Assembly (NCBI GenBank): GCA_019802505.1
Contig: JAFMOC010000003.1
Location: forward strand, 1,216,501 to 1,280,500
DNA length: 64,000 nucleotides
DNA from: Corydoras sp. C115
Lineage: Eukaryota > Chordata > Actinopteri > Siluriformes > Callichthyidae
Reading direction: 5' to 3'
Positions 11,825 through 23,329 of this stretch are shown here, in pieces. Each line of letters starts with the position of its first letter. The first letter of the stretch is position 1. The notes beneath the pieces are model-generated. The model was not told the DNA's origin, did not search any database, and was given only the letters and a program-made list of their open reading frames with translations. The position numbers and the translations under genes were made by a program.

Positions 11825-13834
11825 ATGGAGTTTCCAGGTCAAAGTCATCCTGGTTCTCTACTCACTGCTAACCTGAGGAGAAAAATGGATCGGACTTTAG
11901 CCTTCTCTGAAAGACGCACCTCCAAAGTATGGGACCACTACACCCAGTTGAGTATGTTCAGAGTCGAGTGTAACCACTGTAAGAGGCAACTATCTTTCCA
12001 CAACAGCACCTCTTCAATGAGGGAGCACCTGGTACGTAAGCATTGCATCCGTGATGGAGCAGTCCCACCGCCGAATACGGCTGATGTCCCCTCATCATTA
12101 CGTCAACAGATAGTTCAGTCCACAATGTTAAATGGCAAGTACTCATCATCTAGTGCAGCAGGTGATGGGTCAGGAGGTGCATTCCAGCCAGTGGTGCCTG
12201 TAATCGTGAAAGAAGAACAACATGAAGAACTAGCCACTGAGGCAAATGAGACCAAACATGCTTGCACTACATACGCCTCCAGTTCTGGTGCTGGTGGTGC
12301 TTCCAATGCTAACTCCATTCCCAATCAGGACATGGAAGCATCGTATGGATTTTCTCCAGATGATAACACACACAGTACAGGTGGCAACACAATCACAGGC
12401 ACAAGAGGCTGCAGTGAAAAACGGGCCGGAGTCTTCACCGATCTTATCTTGGAGATGGTGTACAGAGATTTGCAGCCATTGTCATTGGTGGAAGAAAGAG
12501 GATTTAGACTTTTGCTCAGCTGCCTTGAACCCAGTTATCCAGTACCTTCGCCTTCTTTTCTGGGAAACCTGTTATGTCATCGCTACCACATGCTTAAACA
12601 AGGCCTTCAGCAACATCTCCAGTCTGGCTTGGCACCTCGTTGTCTGGCCCTTTGCACTGAACACTGGCGATCTGTGGAAGGTTGTGGGGTTGAAGGAAGT
12701 GGGCAGTTGTACCTCACAGTCAGTGCACATTTTGTTGACTCCAGTTGGTATCTGACTCGCTGCGTTTTAGAGACACGTCCAATTCCAGAATACAAAGGAA
12801 ACCCAGGAAGTAGCAGGTCTGCCAGGTTTGGAGACACTTTAAAAGCAATTCTGTCTGAATTTCATCTTCCTGAAAGTTATGTGTTTTGTGTTGTTTACGA
12901 CACTCTTTGGGGTACTGAGGGAGTCAGGCAAGGGAACGTGACACTTGATCCAGAATATCAACCAGAGTTTTCCAGGGGCCATGCCCCAATGCATGCTCTT
13001 CCAGGGGGCTGGGTACCACTTCTTTGTGCTGGGGAGGCTCTTAAACTCTGTGTCCAGGAAGGACTTTATGTAGAGACTGTGAGACAAGCACTGGCAGATG
13101 CTCGTGGGATCGTCTTGCACTTTCAGCATGACGCTGCTGCTGCAGCGGCTCTGAATCAAAAAGCTGAGTCCGCAAACAAAGGAGTGGCTCGGCTCATCCT
13201 GGATGACCCGGGTCGCTGGGCAACAACTATTGACATGTGTGAGAGTCTGCTGGAGCTGAAGTGGGTGGTTAGCTCGGTGCTGGAAGATCAGAAGGCATCA
13301 CCTAATTTAGCTGATCATCAGTGGCGTTTATTACACGAACTTGTTCCTGTTCTGAGAACTGTGCGCATTGCAGCATCTTTCCTGAGTGAGGACATCAATG
13401 CGGCAGTTTCCTCCTTGATGCCATGCCTTCAAGGAGTGTCTCGAATTTTGGGCCAGAACATGAACGAGTGCAGCTGCCCTGTGGTTAGAGGAGTCATGGA
13501 AAGGATCCGCAATGGAATGGAGAAACGCTGGAGGCTGAGTGATGAGGAAGCTCTTCTTGAGAGTCCAGCTGTTCTGTCCTCATTTTTGGACCCAAGATTT
13601 AAAGAGATGCGATTTCTCAATCCTCATGCCCGCAGCAAACTACATGACAAAGTCAAAGAACTGTTATCAGTTCAGGCTTATAGAGAGAATGTAGAAGTGG
13701 ACCAAGATATCGATAGAGGCTTGGAAGTAGGAGATAATGAAGATGGGGAACCCGCTGTTTTAGGATTAGATGATGCTCTGCCCATTCCCACAGTGGCCTC
13801 ACTGGATTCACCAGAGTCATGTGCCTCAGCCTGA
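11825..13834 (+). CDS. hAT-transposase-derived ZBED-type protein, N-terminal and core part
   Basis: 669 codons in one exon, following an acceptor (cttcctcag) near 11807. A BED zinc finger sits at about residues 35-75: W36, C49-x2-C52, then H68-x4-H73. A Ser/Thr-rich linker follows, then a degenerate hAT RNase H-like core: YLTVSAHFVDSSWYLTRCVL, the WATTIDMCESLLELKW stretch and SSFLDPRFKEMRFL. The segment where active hAT transposases have TDxWTS reads CTEHWRS, so the first catalytic Asp appears to be Glu. I see no terminal inverted repeats or 8-bp target duplications, which suggests a domesticated gene, usually a DNA-binding nuclear protein. The frame stops at 13834, before the conserved C-terminal dimerisation domain, which continues in the next frame (see 13835-14471). 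Which ZBED paralogue this is, I cannot say. Confidence 0.8.
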   Translation: MEFPGQSHPGSLLTANLRRKMDRTLAFSERRTSKVWDHYTQLSMFRVECNHCKRQLSFHNSTSSMREHLVRKHCIRDGAVPPPNTADVPSSLRQQIVQSTMLNGKYSSSSAAGDGSGGAFQPVVPVIVKEEQHEELATEANETKHACTTYASSSGAGGASNANSIPNQDMEASYGFSPDDNTHSTGGNTITGTRGCSEKRAGVFTDLILEMVYRDLQPLSLVEERGFRLLLSCLEPSYPVPSPSFLGNLLCHRYHMLKQGLQQHLQSGLAPRCLALCTEHWRSVEGCGVEGSGQLYLTVSAHFVDSSWYLTRCVLETRPIPEYKGNPGSSRSARFGDTLKAILSEFHLPESYVFCVVYDTLWGTEGVRQGNVTLDPEYQPEFSRGHAPMHALPGGWVPLLCAGEALKLCVQEGLYVETVRQALADARGIVLHFQHDAAAAAALNQKAESANKGVARLILDDPGRWATTIDMCESLLELKWVVSSVLEDQKASPNLADHQWRLLHELVPVLRTVRIAASFLSEDINAAVSSLMPCLQGVSRILGQNMNECSCPVVRGVMERIRNGMEKRWRLSDEEALLESPAVLSSFLDPRFKEMRFLNPHARSKLHDKVKELLSVQAYRENVEVDQDIDRGLEVGDNEDGEPAVLGLDDALPIPTVASLDSPESCASA

Positions 13835-14471
13835 AGAAGGCGACAGCATTGAACTTCAGCAAAATGAGAATTTTGTTGGCGTGTCTTCTCCAGAGCACAT
13901 GAACGAAAATGTTCTCGGGATTTTGACTTCCAAAGGTGTCGTTGGCCGTAAAAGAGTGGCTCATGTAGCTGGCCTGCCATCCTCACCGAGAAGCGATCGG
14001 CAGCATGGCGCCAGAATGCGAATGAGTCCCATTCCTCAAAGCATGTACGACATTCTTTTAGGAGAGGATCCCACAGAACGGATGCCTGAAATCCATCAGC
14101 AACTAGAGAACTACATAGCTGAGCCTCTGTGCAAACGCAGCATGTCACCTCTTAACTGGTGGAGAATCAAGGAGCACCGCTTCCCAGCTGTGGCCCGACT
14201 CGCACGAAAGTACCTTTCCATTCCAGCTACTGCTATCCCCGCCGACCGGGCCTTTGCCCCAAGGGAATCTCCAGCAGCTCACAGGAGGGCAATGCTAGGA
14301 CCTAAACACCTTGATCCCATATTGTTTCTACATCAAAACTGTGATTACATTGAGAGGTTGAAGAGTGGACCTTCTGGGCATCCAGAGAGTGACCATAATA
14401 ACAGTGGGAGTGGGAACCAAAGTAGAGAAAGTCTTTATCAGAGTTTAGTATCTTATGACAACAAGATTTAA
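13835..14471 (+). CDS. C-terminal hAT dimerisation domain of the ZBED-like gene, in a shifted frame
   Basis: Open in the +1 frame from upstream of 13770 to TAA 14469-14471. It contains SMYDILLGEDP, then the hAT family C-terminal signature NWWRIKEHRFPAVARLARKY, IPADRAF, and HRRAMLGPKHLDPILFLHQN. Family members carry this domain as the end of the same protein, so the break at about 13810-13840 is one frame change. The causes I can think of are an assembly indel, a real disabling mutation or, less likely, programmed shifting. Codon usage and residue quality stay good on both sides, which favours a recent mutation or sequencing error. The short stretch ADRAFAPRESPAAHRR also looks slightly irregular. 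Confidence 0.75.
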
Positions 14472-15984
14472 ATAATGATTTGTATGAAGCTGTGTTGCTG
14501 ATTATGATCAAAAGGCTGCTTTGCATAAAATGGGTGGGTGAATGTAAAAAGATTTAAGCATAACACCTACACACAAATATCAGAATAAGATCTCTGAGTC
14601 TACAAATTGGAGGCCTTAATTTGTCTGAAAGGACTTTGTAAAACCTTCACAGTTTTGAAATGTACAAGTCGTGCAGCTATAAATAATATTTACAAGTTTA
14701 TCAAACAAGCTTCACTGCAATAATCTTGATTTTTGGTTTGTAAAAGGAATTCACGCAACCATTTTTAAGGGTCTGGGCTCTGGAAGCTCTGAAACTTTTG
14801 TTGATGGATAGTGTTTACTATAAATAGAATAATAGGCACAAATGGGGAAAATCATATTGAATTGTAAATTTACTACAAATTTATACATAAAAATAATGAC
14901 TTTGGTTTTGTTATAATTTTCCCCTAGATTTTGTAAATGGTACATATGTACAGTACAGTCAAAAAATTGGACACGGTCCCTTCTTGCTCTGTTATTTATT
15001 TCCTCCACTTACAATTTTTACAATTACAGACTGTAGTACAACTGTTTTCTTGTTTGTGTTAGTCCCCTGTTGGTTCTCTGGTTCTCTATTGGTCAGGACC
15101 ATCACAGAACCGGTATCATTTGGGTGGTGGATTGTTTATTTTCAGTTCTGCAGTGACACTGATGCGGTGAGGGTTTTTTGGTGCATAAGTGCTGCTCTAT
15201 TTTCATTTAAACACCTCAGTGACACTGCTGGGATAGGAATAATGCACCAACCATATAATTACCTGCTCTTTGTGCTACTATTGGGGGCCTGGTCATTAGA
15301 GAACAGAGTAAAGGGGACTAACACAGCATGTACTGTAGTCCACAAACAGATGGACTGCAGTCTGGAATGGTAGAACTTCAAAATCCATCTTTGCAGTAAA
15401 AAAAAGTGTTTACTCAGAATGCTGTATTAAAGAGATGAAAAAAAGCTGGAGCTGAAGTTCTACCGAAGCAGCTGGTTATTAAAAGGTAATTTTGGAATGA
15501 TTAGTCTGGTATAATAAATGGGAAATCTGAACAAGAAGTAAATCTTAAAATGTACGATCATCTATACATTACACTTTTAGTATGATAGGATACAACAACA
15601 GCTTTCCCACAGAGTTGGTATTGTGTTAGTAATAAATAAAACGGTTTATGAGTGCACTTTTAAAATCCCCAAAAATCACTGGAACTGCTATAATGGATTT
15701 ATCTTTGACATCTATTAGCAACTGAGAATATTTTTTGGTCACATAGACCCAAAGTGTTATTCATGATTATGTCTATGAAGTCATCTTTCTGTAAGTTGAA
15801 TGGACTTGATATTATTTGGAGATCAGTTTCGTTTTAATAATACAACAATTCGTATGAGTGAAAATCTTGAAATCTTACTTCATTTGTCCAAATCAGTGTA
15901 TTTACAAGTTAAAACCCACTTTAAACCTTAGAAGTTATCAATTAAACATTAAAACAAGCAACAGACTATCAACAATACTACATG
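14472..15984. other. Intergenic DNA between the ZBED-like gene and the tandem array, with an old repeat
   Basis: About 14950-15375 is a diverged dispersed repeat. It starts acagtcaaaaaattggacac and has the phrases tttgggtggtggat, cagtgacactgatgcggtg, aacacctcagtgacactgct and ataatgcaccaacca, which I recognise as shared by many fish genomes. No gene seen. Confidence 0.55.
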
Positions 15985-16850
15985 TAAAGCTATTTCTTTG
16001 CACTATTTAGTATTGTAGAGAGGCTTTACTAAATCTAGATAGAACAGGGTTCTATACTTAATAGATTAGATACTTGTTGAGCGTTTTCCTTTTTATTAAG
16101 AAATGGTTATTAAGAACTATGGTTTTTACTAATAAAAAATCTCGCTTAATGATGACATAACCAGTCTATGCAACTCTCTGTAATTAAACTCATAGCCAGA
16201 GATTGCTTTCTAAATTACACACTGGCACTAACTATACTTACAAGACTGTAAAGTTCCATATGTGACATGTATTTAGAACGTTTTCATTTGCATGTCTTTT
16301 CTACAGTTTTATGAATCAAAACTGGTTTTAATTATCTTGCCATTCTTTAAAAAGGAAAATGACATTTCCATACAGCCTTAGAACATTGATGATATTTTAT
16401 TATGATGGATTTATTATTATGATTATTTTGTGTTAATGGACTCATTATTCCGTTTTGTTCTTTATGCATAGTGGTTACATTTCCATTCTTGCTAGATTCT
16501 GTGTTCTGTAAGGTGTTGAGTTACAGGATTCAATACTGATCATTAAACTAATTTCTTACACAAATATGTAAAACAAGTTCATGCATGTCTTGGTTGTGAT
16601 TGAAATTTGTGTTTGAACCAATTCCTAACATTTTGAAAGACAACCTGAATCCAACATGTTGCCTACAGCCATAAACCAGTGCATGTTTTTCTCCTGTTTG
16701 AAACACAACAGTACAAGTTGTATAGAATTTTCAAAGTTATTTTATTTTTATTTTTAAAAATAAGTAAAAAGAGAATTTCATTATGTTCTTATAATGTCTT
16801 TTTCCAAACATTAGAGAATGACCTATGACTGAATGACTGGACAATGTGCA

Positions 16851-19800
16851 CTAAAAGCACATCTTCTTCGCATTCATCTGAGAAAAGATAGAGAAAAAGA
16901 TCATCAGACAACAAAAACAGTTTCTTTATAGTTATTTAGTTAAATGTCCAAAAGTCTTGTGCACAAGTGTTCTTTTTGTGTTTTTAGACCTTTATAAGTC
17001 TGTTCTATTTGAGAGGTATTTTGCCTCATATATTGTATACCTGTTTATATGTAACAGCTTTTGTGTTTTAACTTGACATTTAATGTTTACTTTTATTGAC
17101 TAGTATGGTTCCACCCCATAAAATATGGGAAATAGTGTATAGGTGGGTTAGTGGTTAGCACGTTTGCCTCTCAGCGCTAGGGATTCCCAGTTCAAATCCC
17201 CATCTGGGTGGAGTTTCCATGTTCTCTCCGTGTCTGCGTGGGTTTCCTCCGGGTTTTCCGGTCCAAAGTCCAAAAACATGGATCAAGTCAATTGAGTTCT
17301 CCAAATTGCCCCATAGTGAGTGTGCCCTGTCCTGGGTGTATATGCCCAGCGCCCGAGACGTTCTCCCCTGGATGGGCATGGGGAACCCCCCCCCCCCATT
17401 ACCCTAATATAGGATGAAGTGGAAGATAATGGATAAATGGAAGGAAACTGCATAATTACTTTAAAGCTTGTAGCATGCACACATTCTTTTATCCATGGAA
17501 ACACATTATAGTTACCCTTAAATCATGATCTTCCTTTTTATTGATTACCTTTTGCAACTGCTTCGGCTTTATCACATTGTAATAAAATTCCACACACTGA
17601 GCGATAGATTTGGTCTTCACCTGTTGAAAAGAAACCTATTCATTAGCTAATTTATCTGAATAAGTGTATTTACATAGACGGACATTTGTTTTTAAGCTGT
17701 TGGTGCCTTTACAAATTTAGGTGATTAATGTGTGAAAAATATTTATAGCCTTAACAGACAAAATATAGCATCAATAGAATGAGATACAAATTGTGTACAT
17801 AAAAGGCAAATTGTATTAAGAAAATTATTAGGTGCACATCCGTGTTTTTACACTTAGGGTCCATTTTTCAGTTCCATGTTCTATAGTGATGCACGATAGA
17901 TGAAGATATAGATTGGGTTAGAACCCCTACAGGGCCAGGGTAGAGCTGGTATTGTGTGCACTTATTGTGCAACCTTTTCTACACATCTTCCTTATCGCTT
18001 GGGGCGAACACTTTTGCTTCATCAATGTGAAGTATGGATGGATTAAAGTCTGTAATTAGAGATCAAAAACATTCATCTATAAAAGTAGGTCAAATTAACT
18101 AGTATAGAAACATGTACCTAATGTGGCTGGACACTGTTTAGCTTCTATGAAAGTACATCCTATACCAGGACTAAAGCATGTTTATGGTTTTACCTTTTCC
18201 TGAATTAGATTTAAATTTCTCTCTTTTGGATCCAGAGCTTCTTGAGCTTCTAGCGTTTCTTCAAAGAGTTTAATCTCCTCGTCGGTCCAGTGGTCAGTTC
18301 CTGTTATTTAAGACTATGTCACAACTGCCATCTCACTAATTCTTAATAAATAGACTCAACATGTCGATGTCTGTTACCTGTGTAATGGTAATCACTAAGC
18401 GAAAGTTTGGATTTCAAATCATCGGCTTCAAAACTCAAATCCAGTGCGGCCTAGTAAAATAAATAAGCCTCAGATATGCCACCTCTGTAGTAATATTCAT
18501 CATTGACTAAATTGGTTAAGGTCTTACCATTGTGTCTCCCTGCACTTTATGTAGAATGTGAAGTCCAAGTTCAATATTGGTTCTTGCGTAAGGAACCACG
18601 CTGGAACAGCACATGTTCAGAAAGTTTTTGACTGTAAGACAATAATAGCAAGTGTATTTTTTTCTACATCATGTTCTCAATAAGGTATTCAAGGTGAATT
18701 GTCTGCTCTCAATTGCCCATATATTTGTGTGCGTGTGATGGATTGGCACCCTGGTTCAAATCTTTCTTTCTTTCCTTTTTTTCTTTTTTGTTGAAGGATC
18801 TATTAGGCGCCAGGTCGGGACTTCTGTTTTGAAGCCTGACTCCTGGCAAGGGCGCCATCTTACCTCACAAAATGGTGGCGACCAGCAAATTCTGGCTTCA
18901 TCTCCTAGGCAGCGTTTTCTAATTGGTGGAACGATCAGTTACGCAATTACTGGAACGATGAGGATACGCAATTACTAATCGTTGGCCTCACCCAGGCGAG
19001 GCCGCGTTTTGTTTGCCTAGGCCTGTGCTCGTGTAAGGCATGTGGTCGTAAGGCATGTGCTCGTGAGTTTGTTTTTGCTTATGATCTTTTTTCTTTACGC
19101 TTCTCTTTTTCAGGATCCTGGCTACCCAGTTAGGGACACAGGTACCCCCCGGGGATTTGTAGATCGATGGGGGTCCAAGTTGGTAACGACTTGGGGTAAC
19201 TAGGACTACAAAGGGACAGTGATTTTGTTTGTTTGTTTTTTTTTTCTCTTTTCTGGTAGTCAGGATCCTTCTTTACGCAGTAAGCACAAGACGTTGTGTG
19301 GATACTTGCCAGTGAGTTATATGCTTTACATTTGAGTTTTCTTTTAGGGCTCGAGGATTGGATCAGGGTCCTCACCAGCAGGCACGGTTCTCCTCGGTGG
19401 GCCCTTCGTTTCCTCACCCGGTTATCTCTCCGAATAGGATCTTTTTTTTCCCTGTTCTGCCAAACATTACTAAACAGTAGCCTTCTTGCTCTGCAGCTGG
19501 GTGTCCGAACTTTTCTTTGTTTTTGATCAGCTCCGATCGTGACATTACGCGGCCTCCCAGAAAATGGACCCCGCGGAGCAAATGCCAGTGGCTGAAGCCG
19601 TGAGGCTCCAGGGGGTTACCATCGGGCGCATGGCTCTCTCTAACCTGGACCAGAGGCTGTCCGGGGTTACCAGTTACCCAGTTAACTAACGCGCAGGTAG
19701 TCGAGTTGTGGGGAGAGTTAACCCCCCCCCTCAGCCTCCGGCACCTCGTATGGTCCAGGGCGGTCCTGCCTACACGGTCCGTCAGTTACTGGATATGAAG

Positions 19801-21256
19801 GGTATCACCCATTACCTGGTGGACTGGGAGTGGTAATGGCCCCGAGGAATGCTCTTGGGTACCAGCTTACAGGATTCTGGACCCTGAGCTTATCTGGGAG
19901 TTCTGCAGCAACCGGGCAGCTGGTCTGGGAACCTCGGGAGCTGTTCCTAGCAGGGCGGGGTACTATTAGGCGCCCGGTCGGGACTTCTATTTTGAAGCCT
20001 GACTCCAGGCAAGGGCGCCATCTTACCTCACAAAATGGCGGTGACCAGCAAATGCTGGCTTCATCTTCAGGAGACGCAATTAGTAATCGTTGGCCTCACC
20101 TGGGTTGGGTTGAGCCATATATATGTTCCCCGGCTCTTAACCCAGGCGAGGCCGCGTTTTGTTTGCCACGGTGGTGAGTAAGGCATGTGCTCGTGAGTTT
20201 GTTTTTGCTCATGGTGTTTTCTCTTTCCGCTTCTCTTTTTCAGGATCCTGGCTACCCAGTTAGGGACACAGGTACCCCCCGGGGATTCGTAGATCGATGG
20301 GGGTCCAAGTTGGTAACAACTTGGGGTAACTAGGACTACAAAGGGACAGTGGTTTTGTTTGTTTGTTTTTTTTCTCTTTTCTGGCAGTCAGGATCCTTCT
20401 TTACGCAGTAAGCACAAGCCGTTGTGTGGATACTTGCCAGTGAGTCGTATGCTTTACATTTGAGTTTTCTTTTAGGGCTTGAGGATTGGATCGGGGTCCT
20501 TGGTGACCACGGATTTCCTCACCAGCAGGCACGGTTCTCCTCGGTGGGCGCTTCGTTTCCTCACACAGTTATCTCTCTGAATAGGATCTTTTTTCCCCTG
20601 TTCTGCCAAACATTAATAAACTGAAGCCTCCTTGCTCTGCAGCTGGATGTCCAACCTTTTCTTTGTTTTTGATCTGCTCAGATCGTGACAGGATCATTTG
20701 AATATAGTTAACCCAGTCATTTCAGATGGCTAATGAATGTGTATAAATGAAACACAGACCCTTTTCTTGTGTATCTGGATTAGTGGACAGGTCTCCAAAT
20801 GGAGCCCAGACGAGCTGAGCAGGGTGTTCATCATACTCAGCCAGCTCCCGATTGCGCAGTGGAGGAATCTCAGCCTGGAAATTAGCACCCACATTGATCC
20901 GTCTACAGAAACAAACAGAATAGTGAACAATGCACACAAACCAAATACTCCTAAAATATAAATACTTATTAACATATTCAAGAATTTTATCGACCTAAAT
21001 TATCAAATCATGTTCTCCCCGTGTCCGTGTGGGTTTCCTCCGGGTTCTCCGGTTTCCTCCCACAGTCCAAAAACATGGATCAAGTCAATTGAATTCTTCA
21101 AATTGCCCCATATAGAGTATGTGAGTGTGTGCCCAGCGATGGATTGGCACCCTGTCCTGGGTCTATCTGCCCAGTGCCCGAAACGTTCTCCCCTGGATGG
21201 GCATGGGGAACCCCAGCGCGACCCTACTAGATCATGAATTTCCTGATTGTAAATTA

Positions 21257-21287
<31 letters not shown>

Positions 21288-22770
21288 ATAATAGGCATCA
21301 ACGCATCCTGTATATGAAACATTTATATATGTATTAAGTGCAAGAAATTATAAAAATTTTAATTTGTCTGAGTTTCTGACTTATAAAAAATAAAAAAAGT
21401 GTTTTTTGTAAGGTGGTACAGAGAAGCATGGGTTAATTTTTTACCTAAATCTTGATTACATGAATGTCTATATTACATTATATTAGTTCACTTTGCAGAC
21501 ACTTTTATCCTTTGGGACTTACAATTTTCTGATTTCCAATTTTTGTGATATCCAATTTTGTTGCTTAGGTACCGCACTCCTGGGAGCAATGATGGTTAAG
21601 GGCCTTGCTCAAGGACCCACATTGAAATATAATAACCATTTAAGGCATTGTCTTTATTTAAGACAATAGACATGTCACATAACATACAGCTTCTTGCCTA
21701 TACATGGGTCACATGTGGTTCCCTGGGCCCATCCATAGGAGAATGTATTGTGCGCTGGGTCAATACACCCAGGACAGGGCGCCAATCTATCGCTTGGCAC
21801 AGACACACACACAAACACACTTGATGGGGAGGGGAGTGGGGAAACCATTTCCTCCCACAGTCCAAAAACATGGATCAAGGTCAATTGTATTCTACAAATT
21901 GCCCTTTATAGAGTTTGCTTGTGTGTGTGTCTGTGTGAGTGAGTGTGTGCCCAGTGATAGATTGGCGCCCTGTCCTGGGTGTATCTGCCCAGTGCCCGAA
22001 ACTTTCTCCCCTGGATGGGCATGGGAAATCCCCACAGGACCCTAGTAGAGGATAAAGTGAAAGATAATGGATGGATGGATGGAAGAAAACCAGAGAACTC
22101 TGAGTAAATCCACACGGACACAAGAAGACTCTGAATCCCCAATGCTGAGGGGCATGCTAACATGCTAACCATACAGACACTGTGGCGCTCATAAGATCAA
22201 GATGTTTTGTATTATTTATGATTAAGATCATAAATAATAGCAAAGCTGACTTACGGCTTTCTCTTGATGACTTTATCATCCAAAGGGATCCCATCCTTTG
22301 TTCCTATTAAGACAAATTTAAAATACAGGTGAAATGTGAGGATTTCATTGAGTTTGACTGACTGTAGCATGACTGTTGGTGCCAGTTGGGCAGATTTTGC
22401 TATTTCTATAGTTGCTGCTCTGTGTTTTTATGTATGACTATCTCCAGATCTTACTGAAATGCTGTATAAATAACATTTATAGTAGTATGTAAGGTACTTT
22501 GATACCAACCCACAGAGGCTGTAAAGGTGTGGGGTGTCAGCGGGCATGACTGACGCTGAGGCAGGGTTTTGAAATGGAGACCAGAACCTGACCGTGCTGC
22601 ACTGAACATAGGAGGGGGAGTATAATGAGTGTCCTGGGAACTCAAAAGGTGGTCAGGTGAATCCAGCAGGCTTGCATCGTTTGGACTGCTGTCTTCTTGC
22701 ATCTCGACTTCAGAGCAATATGTTGATAAGGGAATGGTGAAGACAGGTTCTGCTTGAGGTTTCCTGGGAA
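16851..22770 (-). CDS. znf541: ELM2-SANT protein, ZNF541/TRERF1/MIDEAS type: array copy C1 (3' exons of the gene, intact)
   Basis: Minus-strand exons: A 22510-22770, B 22255-22303, ELM2 20760-20902, C 18528-18631, D 18378-18450, E 18194-18300, F 17549-17620 and probable last exon G 16851-16877. With start exon 55234-55408 the total is 1011 nt, 337 codons, every phase matching. Exon A has the family motif HYTPPPMFSAARSGSGL. The ELM2 domain is RINVGANFQAEIPPLRNREL, then QLVWAPFGDLSTNPDTQEK, NFLNMCCSSVVP and ELGLHILHKVQGD. The SANT domain is HWTDEEIKLFEE, then KTKSIAQCVEFYYN. ELM2-SANT modules bind and activate HDAC1/2 in the nucleus; ZNF541 does this in meiotic spermatocytes. No C2H2 finger exons were found, so this is much shorter than mammalian ZNF541. 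Exon G (MNAKKMCF, stop) is the weakest call. Choice among the three paralogues rests on napa/EHD synteny. Confidence 0.7.
17139..17440 (+). repeat. SINE in the intron between exons F and G of C1
   Basis: Starts tagtggttagcacg, so the extreme 5' end is lost. It has a shortened core and a C9 run at about 17389-17397. Antisense to the ELM2-SANT gene. Confidence 0.85.
18801..20690 (+). mobile_element. Ty3/gypsy chromodomain LTR retrotransposon with two LTRs and a large internal deletion
   Basis: LTRs at 18801-19544 and 19964-20690 are clearly homologous, both starting TATTAGGCGCC and ending GATCGTGACA. The flanking 5-bp target duplication is GGATC (18796-18800 and 20691-20695). The empty site in C2 (29150-29160) reads tgaaggatcatttg. 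Only about 420 bp of internal sequence is left: a gag start (ATGGACCCCGCGGAGC) and the end of pol with a chromodomain (AYTVRQLLDMKG, HYLVDWE). That points to the chromovirus (sushi-type) lineage. The rest of gag-pol is deleted, so it is non-autonomous. It inserted between exon C and the ELM2 exon of C1 after the tandem duplication, since C2-C5 lack it. Confidence 0.88.
21009..21232 (+). repeat. 5'-truncated SINE between exon B and the ELM2 exon of C1
   Basis: Begins catgttctccccgtg without the tRNA-like head and ends near gaccctactaga. A (TTA)n tract follows at 21258-21285. Confidence 0.8.
21478..21640 (+). repeat. Dispersed fish repeat with the ttttatcc...acttaca motif
   Basis: Contains ttgcagacacttttatcc, then ggttaagggccttgctcaag, a repeat I know from many teleosts. 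Copies recur in the matching places of C2, C4 and C5 (about 29750-29870, 36290-36420 and 41580-41705). A related unit occurs at about 55475-55530. Confidence 0.7.
21711..22193. repeat. Composite of three SINE pieces in alternating orientation
   Basis: A minus fragment (about 21711-21800), a plus 5'-truncated copy (about 21848-22080, (GGAT)n tail) and a minus fragment (about 22081-22193, ending gctaacatgctaacc). The last pair recurs in C2, C4 and C5 at 30010-30330, 36545-36866 and 41834-42150, so it predates the duplications. Confidence 0.75.
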
Positions 22771-23329
22771 CTACAAAGATGAGGCTTGTCAGACACACTG
22801 CTCGTGTCTTGCTGTGGTTCCACCGCAAAAAAGACAAATTTGTGTCTTGAGTAGTATTCAGTAATGCTGAGACCAGCACGTTTTTTTCTAAATATGGGAG
22901 TAAAGCGTGTTTTTTTTCTATTTCATAGGATGATTCTGCAAGTTTCTTATAAGAGCCTTCATTACAATGAGCAGAGATTCTGGTGTAAAAACAGAGGAAG
23001 ATTCCTAGAACTAGCCAATTGGTGTTGACTCTTACACTCTCTGTAAGTACAGATAGTACCAGTCAAAAATCTGGACACACCATGTTATCCATGTTATCAC
23101 TTCCACTTGCTATAAAGATTGACTTTGTAGTTTGTAGACATTAGCATTTACACAGGTGTTTTATCAGAAAGCTCCAGTTATTCAGACTGAATTAAATATA
23201 GGTTTAATATTTTTTTTGTGTGTTCATCTGCTCTTCTTTAATAAATGTTTTAATCAGTGTATCTAACTGTCATGTTGCACTGATTTGACATCAGGTTGTT
23301 CCAACATGAAGTTTTCTTTTGTATTTTTA

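Noticed and set aside
12246..12755. 169-codon frame inside the ZBED-like gene
   Set aside because: Alternate frame of a real coding exon; the composition and lack of domains show it is a shadow.
14984..15373. 129-codon frame downstream of the ZBED-like gene
   Set aside because: Lies in a diverged dispersed repeat also known from other fish; hydrophobic by chance.
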